Assembly (NCBI RefSeq): GCF_020085105.1
Contig: NC_058042.1
Span: 28,601,501 to 28,665,500 of the forward strand
Origin: Siniperca chuatsi
Lineage: Eukaryota; Chordata; Actinopteri; Centrarchiformes; Sinipercidae
Direction: 5' to 3'
DNA length: 64,000 nt
Shown here: piece by piece, positions 48,501 to 61,695 of the stretch
How the letters are laid out: every line of letters starts with the position of its first letter
How positions within the stretch are numbered: position 1 is the first letter of the stretch
Notes under the pieces: model-generated
What the model was told of the DNA's origin: nothing
Seen by the model: the letters and a program-made list of their open reading frames with translations, nothing else
The model's database searches: none
Made by a program: the position numbers and the translations under genes

Positions 48501-49636
48501 GCATTTAATAAGCGGTCATGAGTTAAAAGGGTTAGAGATCAGTCTTAAGGATAAGGATAATGTTCTCCTGCATTTTTTCTACTGTCAACAAATCCCATAA
48601 AAAGACCAAAACCAACGATGTCTCTTGATACTTTACGACTTCCCTACCTTGTCTGTGGCGCACAAGCCCGCTGGTTTGTACTGAAGACGTAAATCACAAA
48701 TGTGTTGTTTCATTTTTTTTTAACGGCTAAGTAATTTCCTAAAACAGCCGGGCACTGTAGTTTTTAACAAATCTTACTCAAACAGGGGTAAATTGTGTAT
48801 TTGCTGGGCACTATTTTCAGCAGCGGATTAATACACATTTGGTGCTCCAGGGAGTATTTGCAGCACCAGCATGGTGCATGTGGGATTGCCTCAGAATTAA
48901 GTGTTTGTTTTTATTATAATCAAGGAACATGTCACCTAGTGCAACAGTATGGCTCACTGTGTTTTTAATTATTATAGACAACAATGGCAGTAGGATCCAT
49001 TCATTGTTGGTTTTGGTGTTTTTTATGGGATTTTTTAGCAATTAAAAAGAAGCATAGAATTTCAGCAGATTGATCCTTTAACAGAAGCACACGCATTGGC
49101 TGTGGGATGGCAGTGTTGGATGTTACCCAATCCAACCAGCTGAATGACAACAGCATGACTGGTATACTGTTATCTGTGCAATTATACCACACCCTGATGC
49201 TCTGAGACAGTTTTACAAGCTGAGATGAAAAAAATGAGCCGGAACTGCTGGAAAATCACACATCCAAAGTCAATTTAAAGCTGACAGTTACCGAGAATTT
49301 GTATGAAATGCTCTGAGAATTGTTATACCTGTAGGGTTAGTATGTAAAAAGCTCTGCTAAAACAAATGGTGGGTGGCAGTTGAATGAACTGTGTTGCCAA
49401 GAAAACAGACGGCTTCAACCCAGAGAAAGCTTTCAGAGATCTTTTTGATCTTCATGGTGTCAGAACTTTTTGTGCTGAACATGTGTCAACTTTGCCAAAG
49501 TAACAATGATCAGATACTTTAAAGCAAAACAGTCAGGGAGTCTTGTGTTTTGTTGGATACAAGTCAAATATTTACATACAGACAGATTTTTAACTTTTGC
49601 CTTGATACATTTCTCAAATAGATGGTTTCAGTCAAC

Positions 49637-50719
49637 TTAAAGCTGCACTAATCAATATTTTTATATTAACAATGGATGAAATGACTGTTTGTAATGTGAG
49701 AGGGGTCGCTCATAGTGATGAACCCACAGAGAATTATCACCCGACTTTGCAGTTTCCCTCAGCTCAACAGAACGAATCTGATGAGGCAACATGTGAAACC
49801 TGTCCAGCATTAAATGGCAAAGACTGACAAAGTTAGCGACCAGATGGTGAACACAGTCAAGCATTCAGAAGCTAAAGGGTGAGGTATTTCCCTCAGCAGA
49901 GATAAGTGAGTATTGGACTTACTATCTATAAAAAAAGAATAAATCAGAGTAGTCAATATGATTTGGCACAAATTAAATGTAAAAATCACCACCGATAATG
50001 GCTAGGAAAATGCCTTCATTCTAAAATGAAAGTGTAATGTGTTTCCATTTAATTGGGGACAAAACCAACCTCTAAACTACTGTATTATCATATTGTTTAA
50101 TCACAAAGGGTAGCCTACATATTTCTGAGAACAATGTCAAAATTCATAAGAATGGTGCACTCTAAAAATAAAACTATAAACCTATGAAATCTGACCATAC
50201 AGTGTATGAATCTGACTCCTAACTAGGCAGTAACGATCGGTTAGGCTACAACATGATTGACATGACATTGATTTTTCTCCAGTGAGAGGGAAGAGGGGGC
50301 GGGATAGGTCCACATGGGGATTTGTGAGAGGGCGAATTACACTGCAGCACGGATATCATTTGTGAGGCTGTGAGCAGACAGTGTCAATCACCGCATTGGG
50401 GAAAATAGCGACCATAAATGTAAAAAAAATGAAGTCGCTTGTCAGATTTTCCTAACAAGCAACCGTATTTTGTAAAACAAGCCCCCCCCCCCAAAAAAAC
50501 GCGATATTTTTCAAGCGACTTCACAAAAAGAAAAAGCCCAAAGTCGCGTATTCTAAGCGGACTTGGCAACTCTGAATGAATGCTAATGTTGCTCTGTCTG
50601 CTGGCTGTTTATTTGCATTTTTGCCACAAAAACCCTTATACGGTGCTACTAAATGTTTGTGTTTTCACCTTGTTGTGCTGCTCCCACGTGGCCAAAAAAA
50701 TCAGTTAGTGCTGTTTTAA
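49637..50719. mobile_element. TTAA-flanked MITE, about 1.1 kb, composite
   Basis: Left end TTAA-AGCTGCACTAATCAATATTT; the right end reverse-complements to TTAA-AACAGCACTAACTGATTTTT, so the termini are imperfect inverted repeats with TTAA on both sides. The interior has a block on AAGTCGCTTG / CAAGCGACTT in opposite orientation (50435-50525), suggesting a nested foldback insertion. No coding capacity. Confidence 0.65.
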
Positions 50720-53204
50720 ATGAAGGTGGTATGAAACAATCAAGAGATCTGAAGGAGATCATGCTATATGATCAAAAGCACCAGAATAGCTACTAAATGG
50801 ACCTTGAGGTGAGATTACAATCCAAATTTAAACAGCACACTTAAAACACAAGTGTTTGCAGACTGGCCAGGATGTTGCGTATGGGCAACTTATCCTGCAG
50901 TTTATTGACAAATGTTACATAATTTGGTTATTGAAGTTCAAACACTTTCAAGCATTTCCCACTTGCTGCCATTTTAGGCTGCAAATGTTTCCCAGCGCAG
51001 CCTTAACTGAAGAAAAACAACAAAATCCTCACGACCCAGACTGAGTGAGAAGAAATGTGGACAGCGCTGCTGAGTGTAAGAAGCTTTCCACTGAACTGAG
51101 ACAGCGTATGCGGCACTCTGAAGGCACTTCAGCCAAATGATATGCCTCTCGCTCCCTCCTCCCTCCTCTTGCAGTTAGTGTGTTTTTGTCTCTCTATCCA
51201 AGTGTTTACTCTGGCTGGGGGTTTTTTCAGCACTATCTCTTCCATCCTCTTCCATCCAAGTCCTCAAACTTACAAAACCTCCTTTTATCGCGGCACAAAG
51301 GCGGCTATGTACTTCTTTGTGTCATGCTTGTTTCCCCCGTCTCGCTCATGTTCTGGCAGTCTGCAGACCGCCCTGCTTCAGCATTCCCCCCACGTCCCTC
51401 CACTCCTCCTCCAGACTGCAATAATGTGTCTAAGTGCAGCTCAGCATGGCGGTGAATGGGGGCTCTTTTCAATACCACCTGCCATTTATCTAACCCTCGG
51501 CTGGTTACAGGTGGAGGAGAAACACAAAGCTCCGCGCTTAGATGCTTGTGATGGAAGGAAGGCCCGGCTGCCTGCTGGGGCTCCGAAACACCCTTTCTGT
51601 GGTTCAATTTCTCATACACTGATGGAAACCGTATACCTGGTGTGTTTGTAACACTGTGTGCATGTGTTTGATGAGGTGCCAGATACCAGCTTGTTTTGCA
51701 GAAAGTTGAGCTTTAAAGACAGCAATACAGTTTGCTTTATAGTACATCTTTGTAGCTTTAGCTCTTATAGGGTGTGAGGAGAGTTCCAGTCAAAATCACG
51801 ATATCACTTTGGAAAACGCAAAAGATCAATTCAGGTTTAGCATTAAATATTTGTACAATTTCTAGGTTCCAACATGTGTAATTTAGTCAACCAATGACAT
51901 AACAACTTTTATTCTGTTCAAAATCATCAGCAATTAATAATCACTGTTCCTCAAATGTGCAGAAATTTCATTTTAGTATATAAAAAATTCTAATATTCAT
52001 TTTATACTCATCTATCCACCAGGCTTAATGTACGTCTCTCTGTTCTGTCTGCTGCAGCTGAAGGCACACCATTATTGTGTTTTTCTCTCTCTGGCAACAA
52101 GCATTTATTTGGAAAAGCCAGCAAACTGTTGTGTGATTCATTAGTAATGCTTTCGTCACAGTTATGATCCATAACGGCAGATAAGCTATGCTGAGAGCGG
52201 AGTGAGACAGACTCAATTCTAGATTCTGAGTTGGGAACTAATACTCAGAAATATTTGTCTGACTCTGATGGGTCAGTCTGCTCTTACAGGTGACCAGCCA
52301 TCAATGTGGATTCCTAGTTGGCTCATAAAATTATCAAAATCGTTTAGGATGTGCAGTCATCACGACTCCCTCTACGTTTCATAAACAACTCCCTCTCTCC
52401 CACCCCACGGGACATTCTGACATTATTAACAGTGATTTCATCTCAAAGTGTGGGCTCACATGCTCGCCAGGCTCAGCTGAAAACCACTGGATGTTTTTAT
52501 TTTCATAACCACATAATAAAAGCTGTGTTCAATTCATGTCACTCCAAAGATGCCAGTCAGGTGAATCTGTGCCCTGGAAAGGAATGATTTTAAACACATC
52601 CTTGTCTTATGTGTTATCCATGTTATTTACAAGCTCTAATGAATTTTGTTGATTTCTGAAGGAAAACAATGAAATGTATAAACAACACAGCTTTGTTTGG
52701 TTCAACTAAAACCAAGGAATGAATGCTCCTTTTCAGCGCCGCGCTGCTTTGCACTCATACATATACCCTTATGTATAGAAACCTGATGAAAGGTAAGGTT
52801 ATTCTAAACCTGCGTCTAGTCATTGTACAATTTATTTCTGTGGAGGGTTGACACATGTTGAGTAGAACACATTTCACACTTGTGGGCTGCTGAGGATTAG
52901 AGGCATTTGAATGCTAAACAGAGCTTATCAAATGTGGGGAACAATTTCTGAATATAAGGAAACCATTTCAGACAAGTACACATACTGCATGAGTTGTTTT
53001 GTTGTGAGGTAAAACAGCAAAGCAGAGTGTGCTTTCCCGACGTTTTATGGGTTTTTATGGTTTTGTGGGATAAGTAAAAAGGAGTATAAACTATAACCTC
53101 CAGTTGGGGATTCTTACGAGGCAAACATACAGCATTTTAGAGCAAAAGAATTTTGTTAGAAGAGCCATTACACCTTGCATCAGTTCAGTACTATTTAACA
53201 AAAA

Positions 53205-53765
53205 CATGTGGCTAATGGCTCCAGAGACATGATGGCATCACCCCTGTGCTTGCCTCCCTACACTGGCTCTCTGTTAGATTTGGAAATTTTATTGCTCACT
53301 TTTAAGGCCTTAAACGGCCTTGCTCCTAAATACATCTCAGATTTATTGACATGGTATGTGCCCCCTCGACCATTGAGATCCACGGATGGAGCCCTGCTGG
53401 TTACTGCCAGATCTTAGTCTGTGACAAAGGGTGATTGGGCTTTTGCTATTAGAGCCCCCACACTGTGGAACTCTCTGCCTCCTGAACTCAGACACACTAA
53501 GTCTCTAGCTTGTTTTAAATCGCTTCTCTTTGTGAAAGCTTTTGGAAATGTTTGATATATCTTTTTTATTGTTTTTACTGTTTTAGTTCCTATTCATTTG
53601 AACAAACTATTGTACCATTCATTTTATTGTCTTTACTTCCTCTTTGCTCATGTTCTTCGGCCTCATTCTCATTTGATCTGCCTTGTCTGGTTTTATTTCT
53701 GTTTGTAAAGCACTTTGTAACATTGTTAAGAAAAGTGCTGTATAAATAAACTTTATTATTAAAAG
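53205..53765 (+). pseudogene. Decayed LINE (L2-like) 3' fragment
   Basis: Translation shows the C-terminal reverse-transcriptase-polyprotein blocks of non-LTR elements: ITPVLASLHWL, then in another frame LLLTFKALNGLAPKYISDLL and VPPRPLRS, a stop, then AFAIRAPTLWNSLPPELR. The frameshift and stop show it is dead. The 3' end TGTATAAATAAACTTTATTATT is the L2-type tail. Clade assignment from memory of teleost L2 sequences. Confidence 0.75.
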
Positions 53766-54347
53766 TTTATTATCATGGCTGGAAATGGCTCAAGAGAGTT
53801 TGGGTGCCTTTACTTCAAACCACATCCCCGGAATGTGTGTCCCTGCTTTCAGATATCATTGCAGAAGGCCTTCTAAACCAGCAGAGGGCAGTTCAAACCA
53901 CAAGAGTTTTTTTTCCCAGTGCGTAAAAGGTGCAGTCACAATGAGACAGCCATGAAACCTCCCTATTGAGTATTACAAAACATGGACCACTACTCAATAA
54001 ATTACTAATCTGAAAAAGGTTAGTTAACCATGAAAAAGAAAGGAAGGAAGAAAAGACTACATATTCAGATAATGCCGATCATACCGTATGGCATGCAGTC
54101 ACTATAGAATTTTATATGATATTCAGACACAGTATCTACAGAATTTTGAATTTAGTGACCTTACAAGTTAATACATTTTAATCCTTATATAGTAGTACTA
54201 TATCCTAACATTCCTACAGGATGTGATATATAGTTGCTCTTTCAGAATAGTAATTAGCAGTTAAAGTGATGGAGAAAGTACAGACCTGGTGGAAACAGTT
54301 CTGTCTGGCAACATTAAAGTGATGCCAGAATGAGTCAGCACATCATG

Positions 54348-55090
54348 GTGATCAGAATCCGAATCAGAATCAGAAATACTTTATTGATCCCCGAGGGGAA
54401 ACTCTTTCGTTACAGCTGCTCACTATCACGTCAATGCACGCAGGAATAGAAGTACTAAGCAAATCAAAATATAATATGCTATAATACAGGTAAGATAAAT
54501 TAAGTACAAAGTGGATATAAAGTATAAAAGCTAAAATAAGTGTAAAGTACCAAAGTGGATTTAGAGGTTGATAGTATGTACAGTATAATACAATGTAATA
54601 ATATAAGTAATAAGTAATAGTGCAATAATGAGTACTGTCAAGTTAAGTGTAGCTTATTAAGATGATTATGAGAGGGTGGATATTGCATAACAGTAATAGA
54701 AGTATAAATAAATATCAATAAATAGGGAATATTAAACTGAAAACAGAGTATATTGCACAGAAGTATTAAACAGAGAATATTGCACAATATTTCATGTAGT
54801 TTGGCCAGCATCTTCCTCTCTGACACCACCGACAGAGAGTCCAGCTCCACCCCCACAGTGTCACTGGCTTTACGGATCAGTTTGTTGAGCCTGTTAGCAT
54901 CCGCTACCCTCAACCTGCTGCCCCAGCATGCAACAGCAAACAGGATAGCACTGGCCACCACAGACTCATAAAACATCCTCAGCATTGCCCGGCAGATGTT
55001 GAAGGACCTCAGCCTCCTCAGAAAATAGAGGCGGCTCTGGCCCTTCCTGTGTTGAGTGTTCTTAGCCCAGTCCAGTTTATTGTCCATTGA
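54348..55090 (-). pseudogene. 5'-truncated non-LTR retrotransposon fragment
   Basis: The - strand frame from 55087 reads DNKLDW, RKGQSRLYFLRRLRSF, SVVASAILFAVACWG and RKMLAKL, the C-terminal end of a reverse-transcriptase protein. It then decays before a 3' tail of GGGGATCAATAAAGTATTTCTGATTCTGA. Only the last part of the element survives. Clade (CR1/L2/Rex group) not resolved. Confidence 0.7.
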
Positions 55091-55339
55091 TGACTATAGT
55101 TCAATAAAACTACAGTTAAAAGTGAACATATTGTGCATTAATACTTTATTCATACTTCTGTCTTCCTTATTTATTATTGGAAACATGGTAAGATCAATTG
55201 TACAGCAGTTGGTAGCTAGATCTTTTGTGACTTTTGCCTTCAAAATAAAAGCTTCCTCACTATATGCAAATAAACACGTACATCATTTCCAGTTGCAAAG
55301 ACAAAATGCGTTGTTGTTTTTAACCTTAATTTGATGAAA

Positions 55340-56610
55340 TTATTGTTTATCAGACCACAAATGAGACAAGAATTAGGTTGGAGAAATGATAGACGCTGCT
55401 GGAGCGTAGTGTTTCTGGTGGCCGGGCCTTACTGATTACTGTACAAAAACACAACTTCATAACTTTATTTATTGATTTTGGTGAAACTGGATCAAATTTT
55501 ATGGAAAAAATATTTTCTGGTTTTCCCTCTGATGTCCTCCGGCTGGTCTGCCTCAACTGATTTATTTATTAGCTTTAAAGCTTAAAGTTAGAGTGCAGAA
55601 CTGTTGTCTCCCCCTAATTACACAAACACTGTCAATGCGTGCATTTGACTATGCCTACAGTGAGCTCGCCCCAGACTCGTGTTCAGAAGTAAAAAATACA
55701 GAGAAATTTCTGCAGATCCAAGACAACAATCCATTATTTAGATTGAGTAAATGTAATAGCTACATAGCCTACTCCAAATATTTTACCAACCTGTCCAAGA
55801 GTAGTAACTTGACACCAGATTTAATAACTCTGCAAAATACAGAGAGATTTACCTGGCAGTGATAGGCTTAATCAGCATTGTGTGAACTCGTTTGGCAAGG
55901 GCTTGAATGTAACAGACGTTCATTTATATGTAAAAGTCCCGCGCTCTATCTTTAAATAGGAGGGTTAAAGCTTTATTAGCTTTATTAAACCTCCTCCTCC
56001 CAGCGGTCCAAAGCTACCGTACTAGCGGTGTAAACACCAACACTCCCCCGGTGCTCCAAGCTCAGAGTCAGCTAGCGTTAATATGACAGCTAGCTGCACG
56101 GCTAACTGAGCTGACTAGGTAACGGCAGCTACAGTTAGCAGCAGTTAGCGGTTACTTTAGCAACAAGTAAAGCTATCTGTCCATCAGGGAACTCTGTAAA
56201 TCACTGAGAGTTGAGGCAAAGCAGCTGGAGGACATCAGGCAGCGTGATTCATTTGTTCTCCATCCACAAGAATCAATTTTGCCTGTTGTGGCGTCTTCTC
56301 GTTTCGCACTTTAATATGGTGTTGTCGGTGTGTGAATTTGTACATACTTCCACTTACGCAGGGGATGTCAGTTGAGTAGGCAGTCCTTCAATGTGGGCCA
56401 GGACACATTCACGTACACACTGCTAAAAGAATGTGGCCATATGCGGCCGAGGCCCAGGCCACCTCCAAATGTGGTCTGAGCGATCAGATCTCAATGCATC
56501 CTCAATGCGTCTTGGGTGCATTCACAGCTGTACTTAGAGCTGTCCACTTGTGATTGGATCATCCAATACGCATGTTAATGCCAGGTGTAAACAGGGCCTT
56601 ACAGTGAGCA
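55340..56610. repeat. Composite of interspersed repeats
   Basis: Two recognisable fish repeat segments, one around 55390-55450 (GACGCTGCTGGAGCGTAGTG) and one near 56390-56605 ending in a TTAATGCCAGGTGTAAACAGGGCC block. The GC-richer part at 55990-56280 is repetitive in CTAGC/GTTAGC words. No gene seen. Confidence 0.4.
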
Positions 56611-57239
56611 CACACACACAACAACAACAAACAAACAAACAAAAAACAAATAAGCTAAATCCATGCCATAAAACGACATTTCTTATATTGGTTTGGTGCA
56701 ATTTTAGTACTTCCCACTGCAATAAAATGCAGAATCAACACAGAGTAAAAAGGAAACCAAGTGTATCCCACCCACTCAATTCTAATTTTGTTACAGGATT
56801 ATCATGGCATACTACACAAGAATTAGTCAACAGTCAAGAAGTCAGAACAAAGAAGGTTCGATAACATATTTCTTATAATAATTCCCCCTCCTTTTATTAG
56901 TTCGACGATAACATTTAACCAAATATCCTTCATCAGCTTCATGAGGCATGTAAAACCTATTTGAAGTTACTCCTTTTATTGTGAAAAACACACACAGGAT
57001 GATAATATATTTTTGCCAGCTTTATCTTGCCACTGAAAAGCGGACGCGAGACGTTCTCCTTGTCTGTTACAGTCACAGTTATAATACTTTACCTCAAGTT
57101 GCCTATAAAATTTGTTAAAAATCACTTAAATTACTTTGGCCTACGTCGCGAGTGAAAATGTACTTCTTCCAGTCTGAAAGTGAAGTCCTAGAAGAAACCC
57201 AATGCAAATAGGGCCCTCCTGCAGACTCCTCCCACTGAG

Positions 57240-57466
57240 TTGTCCTGGGAAACACTAACAACTGTAAGAAAGTGCAGTCAGTCCTCCTGTTTCTGACCGG
57301 GGAGACTTTGGTGGAAGACCCGCACCGCCGCTCATCCTTTTCTACAGTACAAACCTTTTAAAAGGACAATTCGGCCCAGCTCCAAACACTGCAAGTCCAT
57401 CCACTGGGAGGATTATTATGCGTCCAAAAGCTGCTGCTTCTTCACACTGAGCTTCATCTGCTTGAG
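57240..57466 (+). other. Probable non-coding first exon of an unidentified + strand gene
   Basis: GC- and CpG-richer segment ending in CTTGAG|GTAAGA, a strong splice donor at 57467. It contains a short reading frame, ATG 57418 to TGA 57450 (10 codons), which would be an upstream ORF. No coding exon follows within the window, so the product is unknown. Inference from base composition and the donor only. Confidence 0.35.
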
Positions 57467-60400
57467 GTAAGAGGAGTCATTTACAATGTAGCCCGTTGTT
57501 AACTGTAGACTGATATGAATAGACTCTGGCGTTACTTTCTGTCTCTCAGTGGTGTTTTACATTTTTTTAATGGCTGCTGGACGCTGGGTTTTAACTTGTT
57601 GCTTTGTAGCCGTGACATCCTCATTCAGAGCCTGTAGGGCCAATGTGGGAACTTCTCACGTTTCTGTGAACTCAGCGACAGCGAGGAAGAACTCAGTTGT
57701 CCCATAGAAATGTAAAATGATACTATACAAAAGCAGCGAAAGTATAATATACGCAATATTCAAACTACAGGAGATACAAAAAATACTGTGCAAAGTATGC
57801 TAACTGTACAAGAGACGCTCTAGTTAGCACTAAAGACATTCATGCCGTTAAGGCATATTCTTTAGGAGATTTAAAAAAGCACTTAGCATGATTAAATGAA
57901 AAAATATGGTAAATATATGGACAAATAATTAATATTACGAGCAGAAGACCTTAATGTTGATATATCCTTAGGCTATAGTACATGTTTGGAAAAATGGCAT
58001 GTGATGTTTGCATGGTGATAAAGTCAAATTCTAATTTTAAGCTGTCATTCTAGTATTTCAGAAGTTATTCTTGGAGGAATATGCGGTATTAATTGCTTTG
58101 CATGATTAATCAGAACAAAATTACACAGCTCCAATCTATGATATAACATCTCTTTTTATAACTATAGTGATAGAAAAATGATAAATACTGATATATCACC
58201 CAGCTTTATCTGTCCATATTGGAATACATTGACAATATCTCAGACCTCAGACCAAACCTTCCATTAAGCACAATAAGATCATTGCAAAGTCACTGTTTGG
58301 CAGCACAGACACACTTCAAATCTATGGGGCAATTTTTTTTTCCATCAAGGAAGTTGAATTGCACAACCTTTATTTTTCATGCTAGTGGGAGGATCTGCAC
58401 ACATGTAAAGGAAAACAGTGGCCTACTAATTCATTTACACTCGCTTGACCTCAGCCACTTAAACACTGTTCAAAGGACCAGGCGCATAAACATGGCCGCC
58501 TCTGGTTTCCCATGTTGTAACACACCCATAGGTTTGCTGAGAACTCTTATCATGGAACACATCTTCTTCCCTGCCAGGGTTACTTGGACCAAATCCCACT
58601 CAGTCAGAACTTGTGTGCAAACTGCTCCAGTGAAGGTGCTCAGTAGCCAGTTTAAACTGAAAAGCTGGTTCATTTAAAGACAGTCAGAAGCTGGAAGGAA
58701 ACTGGAGTTCTGACTGTAAAATCCATCAGGTTGCATCTTTCCAGTGTCTTTCAGAATGATCTTTTGCCACAAAATTGACACTAATCTGACAAGTGATCGT
58801 ATGCTTCATGCTGTCTTAATACGAGCACTAACACCCACAATAATAATATTGGATGCTTGGATGCTAATGTTTAATCTTAAATGTCAGAGAGTATGGATTA
58901 CAAAGACTGGACACAGTTGTTATCATTCCTTTTAAAGTAACCCAATTAGTCTTCAAATGTCTTAAATGTCAGGGCCATCGTGTTTTCAGTGTAGGTGTCA
59001 TTTTTGAATCACTGTATATGTAAGTTTTTAATGACAATCTTAACATGCAAATAAATATGAAAGTAAGAATTTCATTCCAAAATGAGATATCAACATTACT
59101 TCTTCTGATTACCAGCATCAGGGAGCGGCAGCGGACCAAGCTGCAGTTGAGTTCTTAGATTGCCAACAATCCAGAAACCCATAGACATCCATACACAATC
59201 ACATTTTTATTCACAAGGCTATCAGGAGAGGACTACACAATGCCTCCATTACACAAAAGCATATTAGTGTCCTCTCTGTGTGTCTCTATCAGCAAACTTT
59301 AGACTCACTTGTGAGGCCTTCCCCGTCAGAAATATGTATTTAGCTCCAGAACAAGAGACAAATGAAAGAGGAGTTGGCCTCCCATTTAGAGTGCTGTAAA
59401 TTACCAAGAGGATTCTGCTGGCTCCAAGCTGAACCCAGCCAATTTCTCATCTTCACAAACCCCCTAATTTAATGATGATGGAGGATACACACAGTGTCAG
59501 CCTTGTAATTACACCGTATTTAGTATAGAATGGAAGCATTAGAGGAAGTCATACAGGTACTAGTTCATAATGTAGCGCTGTCTCAGGGATGGGTTTTGTA
59601 TGCCTGGGAGGGCTGAATTCCCTGCTGATATTCACAATAAAGCCTTGACTTAGTTTTTGTTAAGACTGGAATCGCTGGAATCCTCTCAGCACGCCAAACA
59701 GCAGCCGCACTCGCTGTTCCAAAACAGCAGCCATCTCTGCAGCTTGTACAAATTTTGTGCCTGGGAGTAGTGTCTCCTTCCTCCTGGGACTTATTGGGGA
59801 GACTTTGTTGTTAATTGTTACTGTGCCTGTGGTGCCACCACATCTTTCTCTAAAAAAAAAAAAATGTAAACTTTGCCAGCCAGAAGTTTGTCTTAAAATA
59901 AAGTGTGTCAGTTGCTTATAAATCTCTCATATGAAAATGTGCCGCAGGTAGATAGGATGGTGGTTTGTACGGCCATCCTGTCACCAATGGTGTGACATTT
60001 TTGGATAATAATGCTGATATAATGCCTAAGTTGTGGCAGCAATACCAAAACAATACCATACAAGAACTTTACTCAAGTAAAGGTGTATGAATGTTGATTT
60101 AAATCAAATTTCTGAACAAAGAATACCTTAACAATAAGACAAATTTGACCAGACATTTGATGCCACCTTTAAGTACCTGACAGTTGAAGTTTGTTGCTTG
60201 TTACAGTTACTGTGTATGTGCAGTTCTGTGCTGTATATTCACCATGACACATTATTGTTTACATCTGCATTTTGGTTGATGAGATTGGATCTTGTAATAA
60301 TGCATTAAGGTCAGACTTGCATTTCATTGCAACAACAACAATGCTAGAAGTCTCCATATGGACAGAAATAAACCTTTTGTGTGCCGACTCGCCAGGAAGG

Positions 60401-60524
60401 AAACACAAAACAATCAAAAGACAGGGAGACTCAAATACAACAATGTAAAGTGATAAAACTGGATTGTCAGGATGGATGCTGTGCGGTATTTACTGTTGTC
60501 TTCAAGCTATCTGGAGGAAGTCTT

Positions 60525-60569
60525 CTCTTGTACACATACTGAAATCAGATTTTAGTATGTGTACAAGAG
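60525..60569. repeat. Near-perfect 45-base palindrome
   Basis: CTCTTGTACACATACT at 60525-60540 pairs perfectly with AGTATGTGTACAAGAG at 60554-60569. After one mismatch, AAATC and GATTT extend the stem to a single-base centre. Confidence 0.85.
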
Positions 60570-61611
60570 TATGTATAGATGTTTCCTACCCATGAATATA
60601 ATCCAGCCACTCGCAGTATGGATTCAAGGTACATGCAGTACCACGTATAAAGGACACTGAGCCTCTGTCTTAAGTGAGACAGGACTGAAGTTTGTTCCTT
60701 TTTTTATGGACCACAAAGTAGTGCTGAGATCGCTCAGGTGTCTGTACTGCCATGTACTGCTTAAACTGGGTGTGTCACTTACCAATACTCAGGATCTGAT
60801 GTGTCTCTGCCGTGTGTTATTTAGGGTGAGTGCAGATGTCAACCTGGCATGACTGGAAGAGGATTTTTGTAGTTTTGAAACGTTTGCATTGATGACATTT
60901 GAGTGAAAGACAAATTTAAAGCAAAACAGAGAAAAGAAATGAGGAAATCCAGCAGGTCGATTGACAACTCTTACTTCCATTTAGAAGACATTTTCAGATT
61001 TTTAGAAATGAAATAAAATGCATAATATTAAATAAAATACAAATGACAGTTACAGGGAAGTTACAGTGCAGTAATAAATTGTAAGTTGCCCCAAATGTAA
61101 CAAAGAAAATAGAAGTGCAGTAGAAAAACAGCAGTTTTTATTTAGATTAGAAAGTGGCTAGAGTTGGGGCGGATTTGAGATCATCAATCCATTGGGATGG
61201 TTCAGTGTATCCCAGAGCTTCCCTATAATTAAATGGTTGAGGGTGAGCAGCTGTTGACCATGCTGTTTCATGAATTTTTGGATTGTCGTCGGCCTTGAAC
61301 CCTTCTCTGTGTATTATCCTAGCATAACGCTCTCACTGCTGCTGATTATTTTGTCTGATTGATTGATAAAGAGATCGAAGAAACGTGTGTATCTGCACAT
61401 GCTCCAAACTGCAACACTTTCAATAAGGATATGTTTTGAAAGCATTATAGTTGCAGCAGACACCTGACCTGTGGCCTGTAGGCTCCGCCTCTCCGCTCTG
61501 ACATCAGGGCTTTGATCTGCCTACTGTCTGTGTTAGCACAAAGCCATATTTAGCTCAGTGTAATCAGTGCGGTGAGAGCTCACATGCCCGCTGCTCAGGA
61601 TACCTGCCTAG

Positions 61612-61695
61612 TATAAACACACCTGCTCTCTCTGATGGACTTGAAAGGAATTTAACGTGCACCTGAAGGAGTCTGCTCGCAGCCGTCGTCATCAG
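61612..61695 (+). promoter_or_regulatory. Possible TATA promoter and short first exon
   Basis: TATAAA at 61612-61617, then about 50 bases later a segment ending CATCAG|GTAGAC (donor at 61696). Could be an alternative start of the same unidentified + strand gene as the 57.2-kb exon. Weak, based only on spacing and a donor-like site. Confidence 0.25.

Larger units (their letters stand above)
39480..57230. other. Gene-poor interval between sv2b and a + strand first exon
   Basis: About 17.7 kb without a recognised coding exon other than retrotransposon remains. The annotated mobile elements at 45.1-45.6, 49.6-50.7, 53.2-53.8, 54.3-55.1 and 55.4-56.6 kb account for part of it. The 5' UTR and promoter of sv2b must start in or near its left end. 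Patches at about 46380-46600 and 51080-51640 are GC-richer and not obviously repeats. Confidence 0.5.

Noticed and set aside
51142..51651. 169-codon + strand open frame
   Set aside because: No recognisable domain, cysteine- and serine-rich chance composition, no splice or promoter context. Kept only as part of a GC-richer patch.
58219..58677. 152-codon + strand open frame
   Set aside because: No family resemblance, no promoter or polyadenylation signal, lies in a presumed intron.
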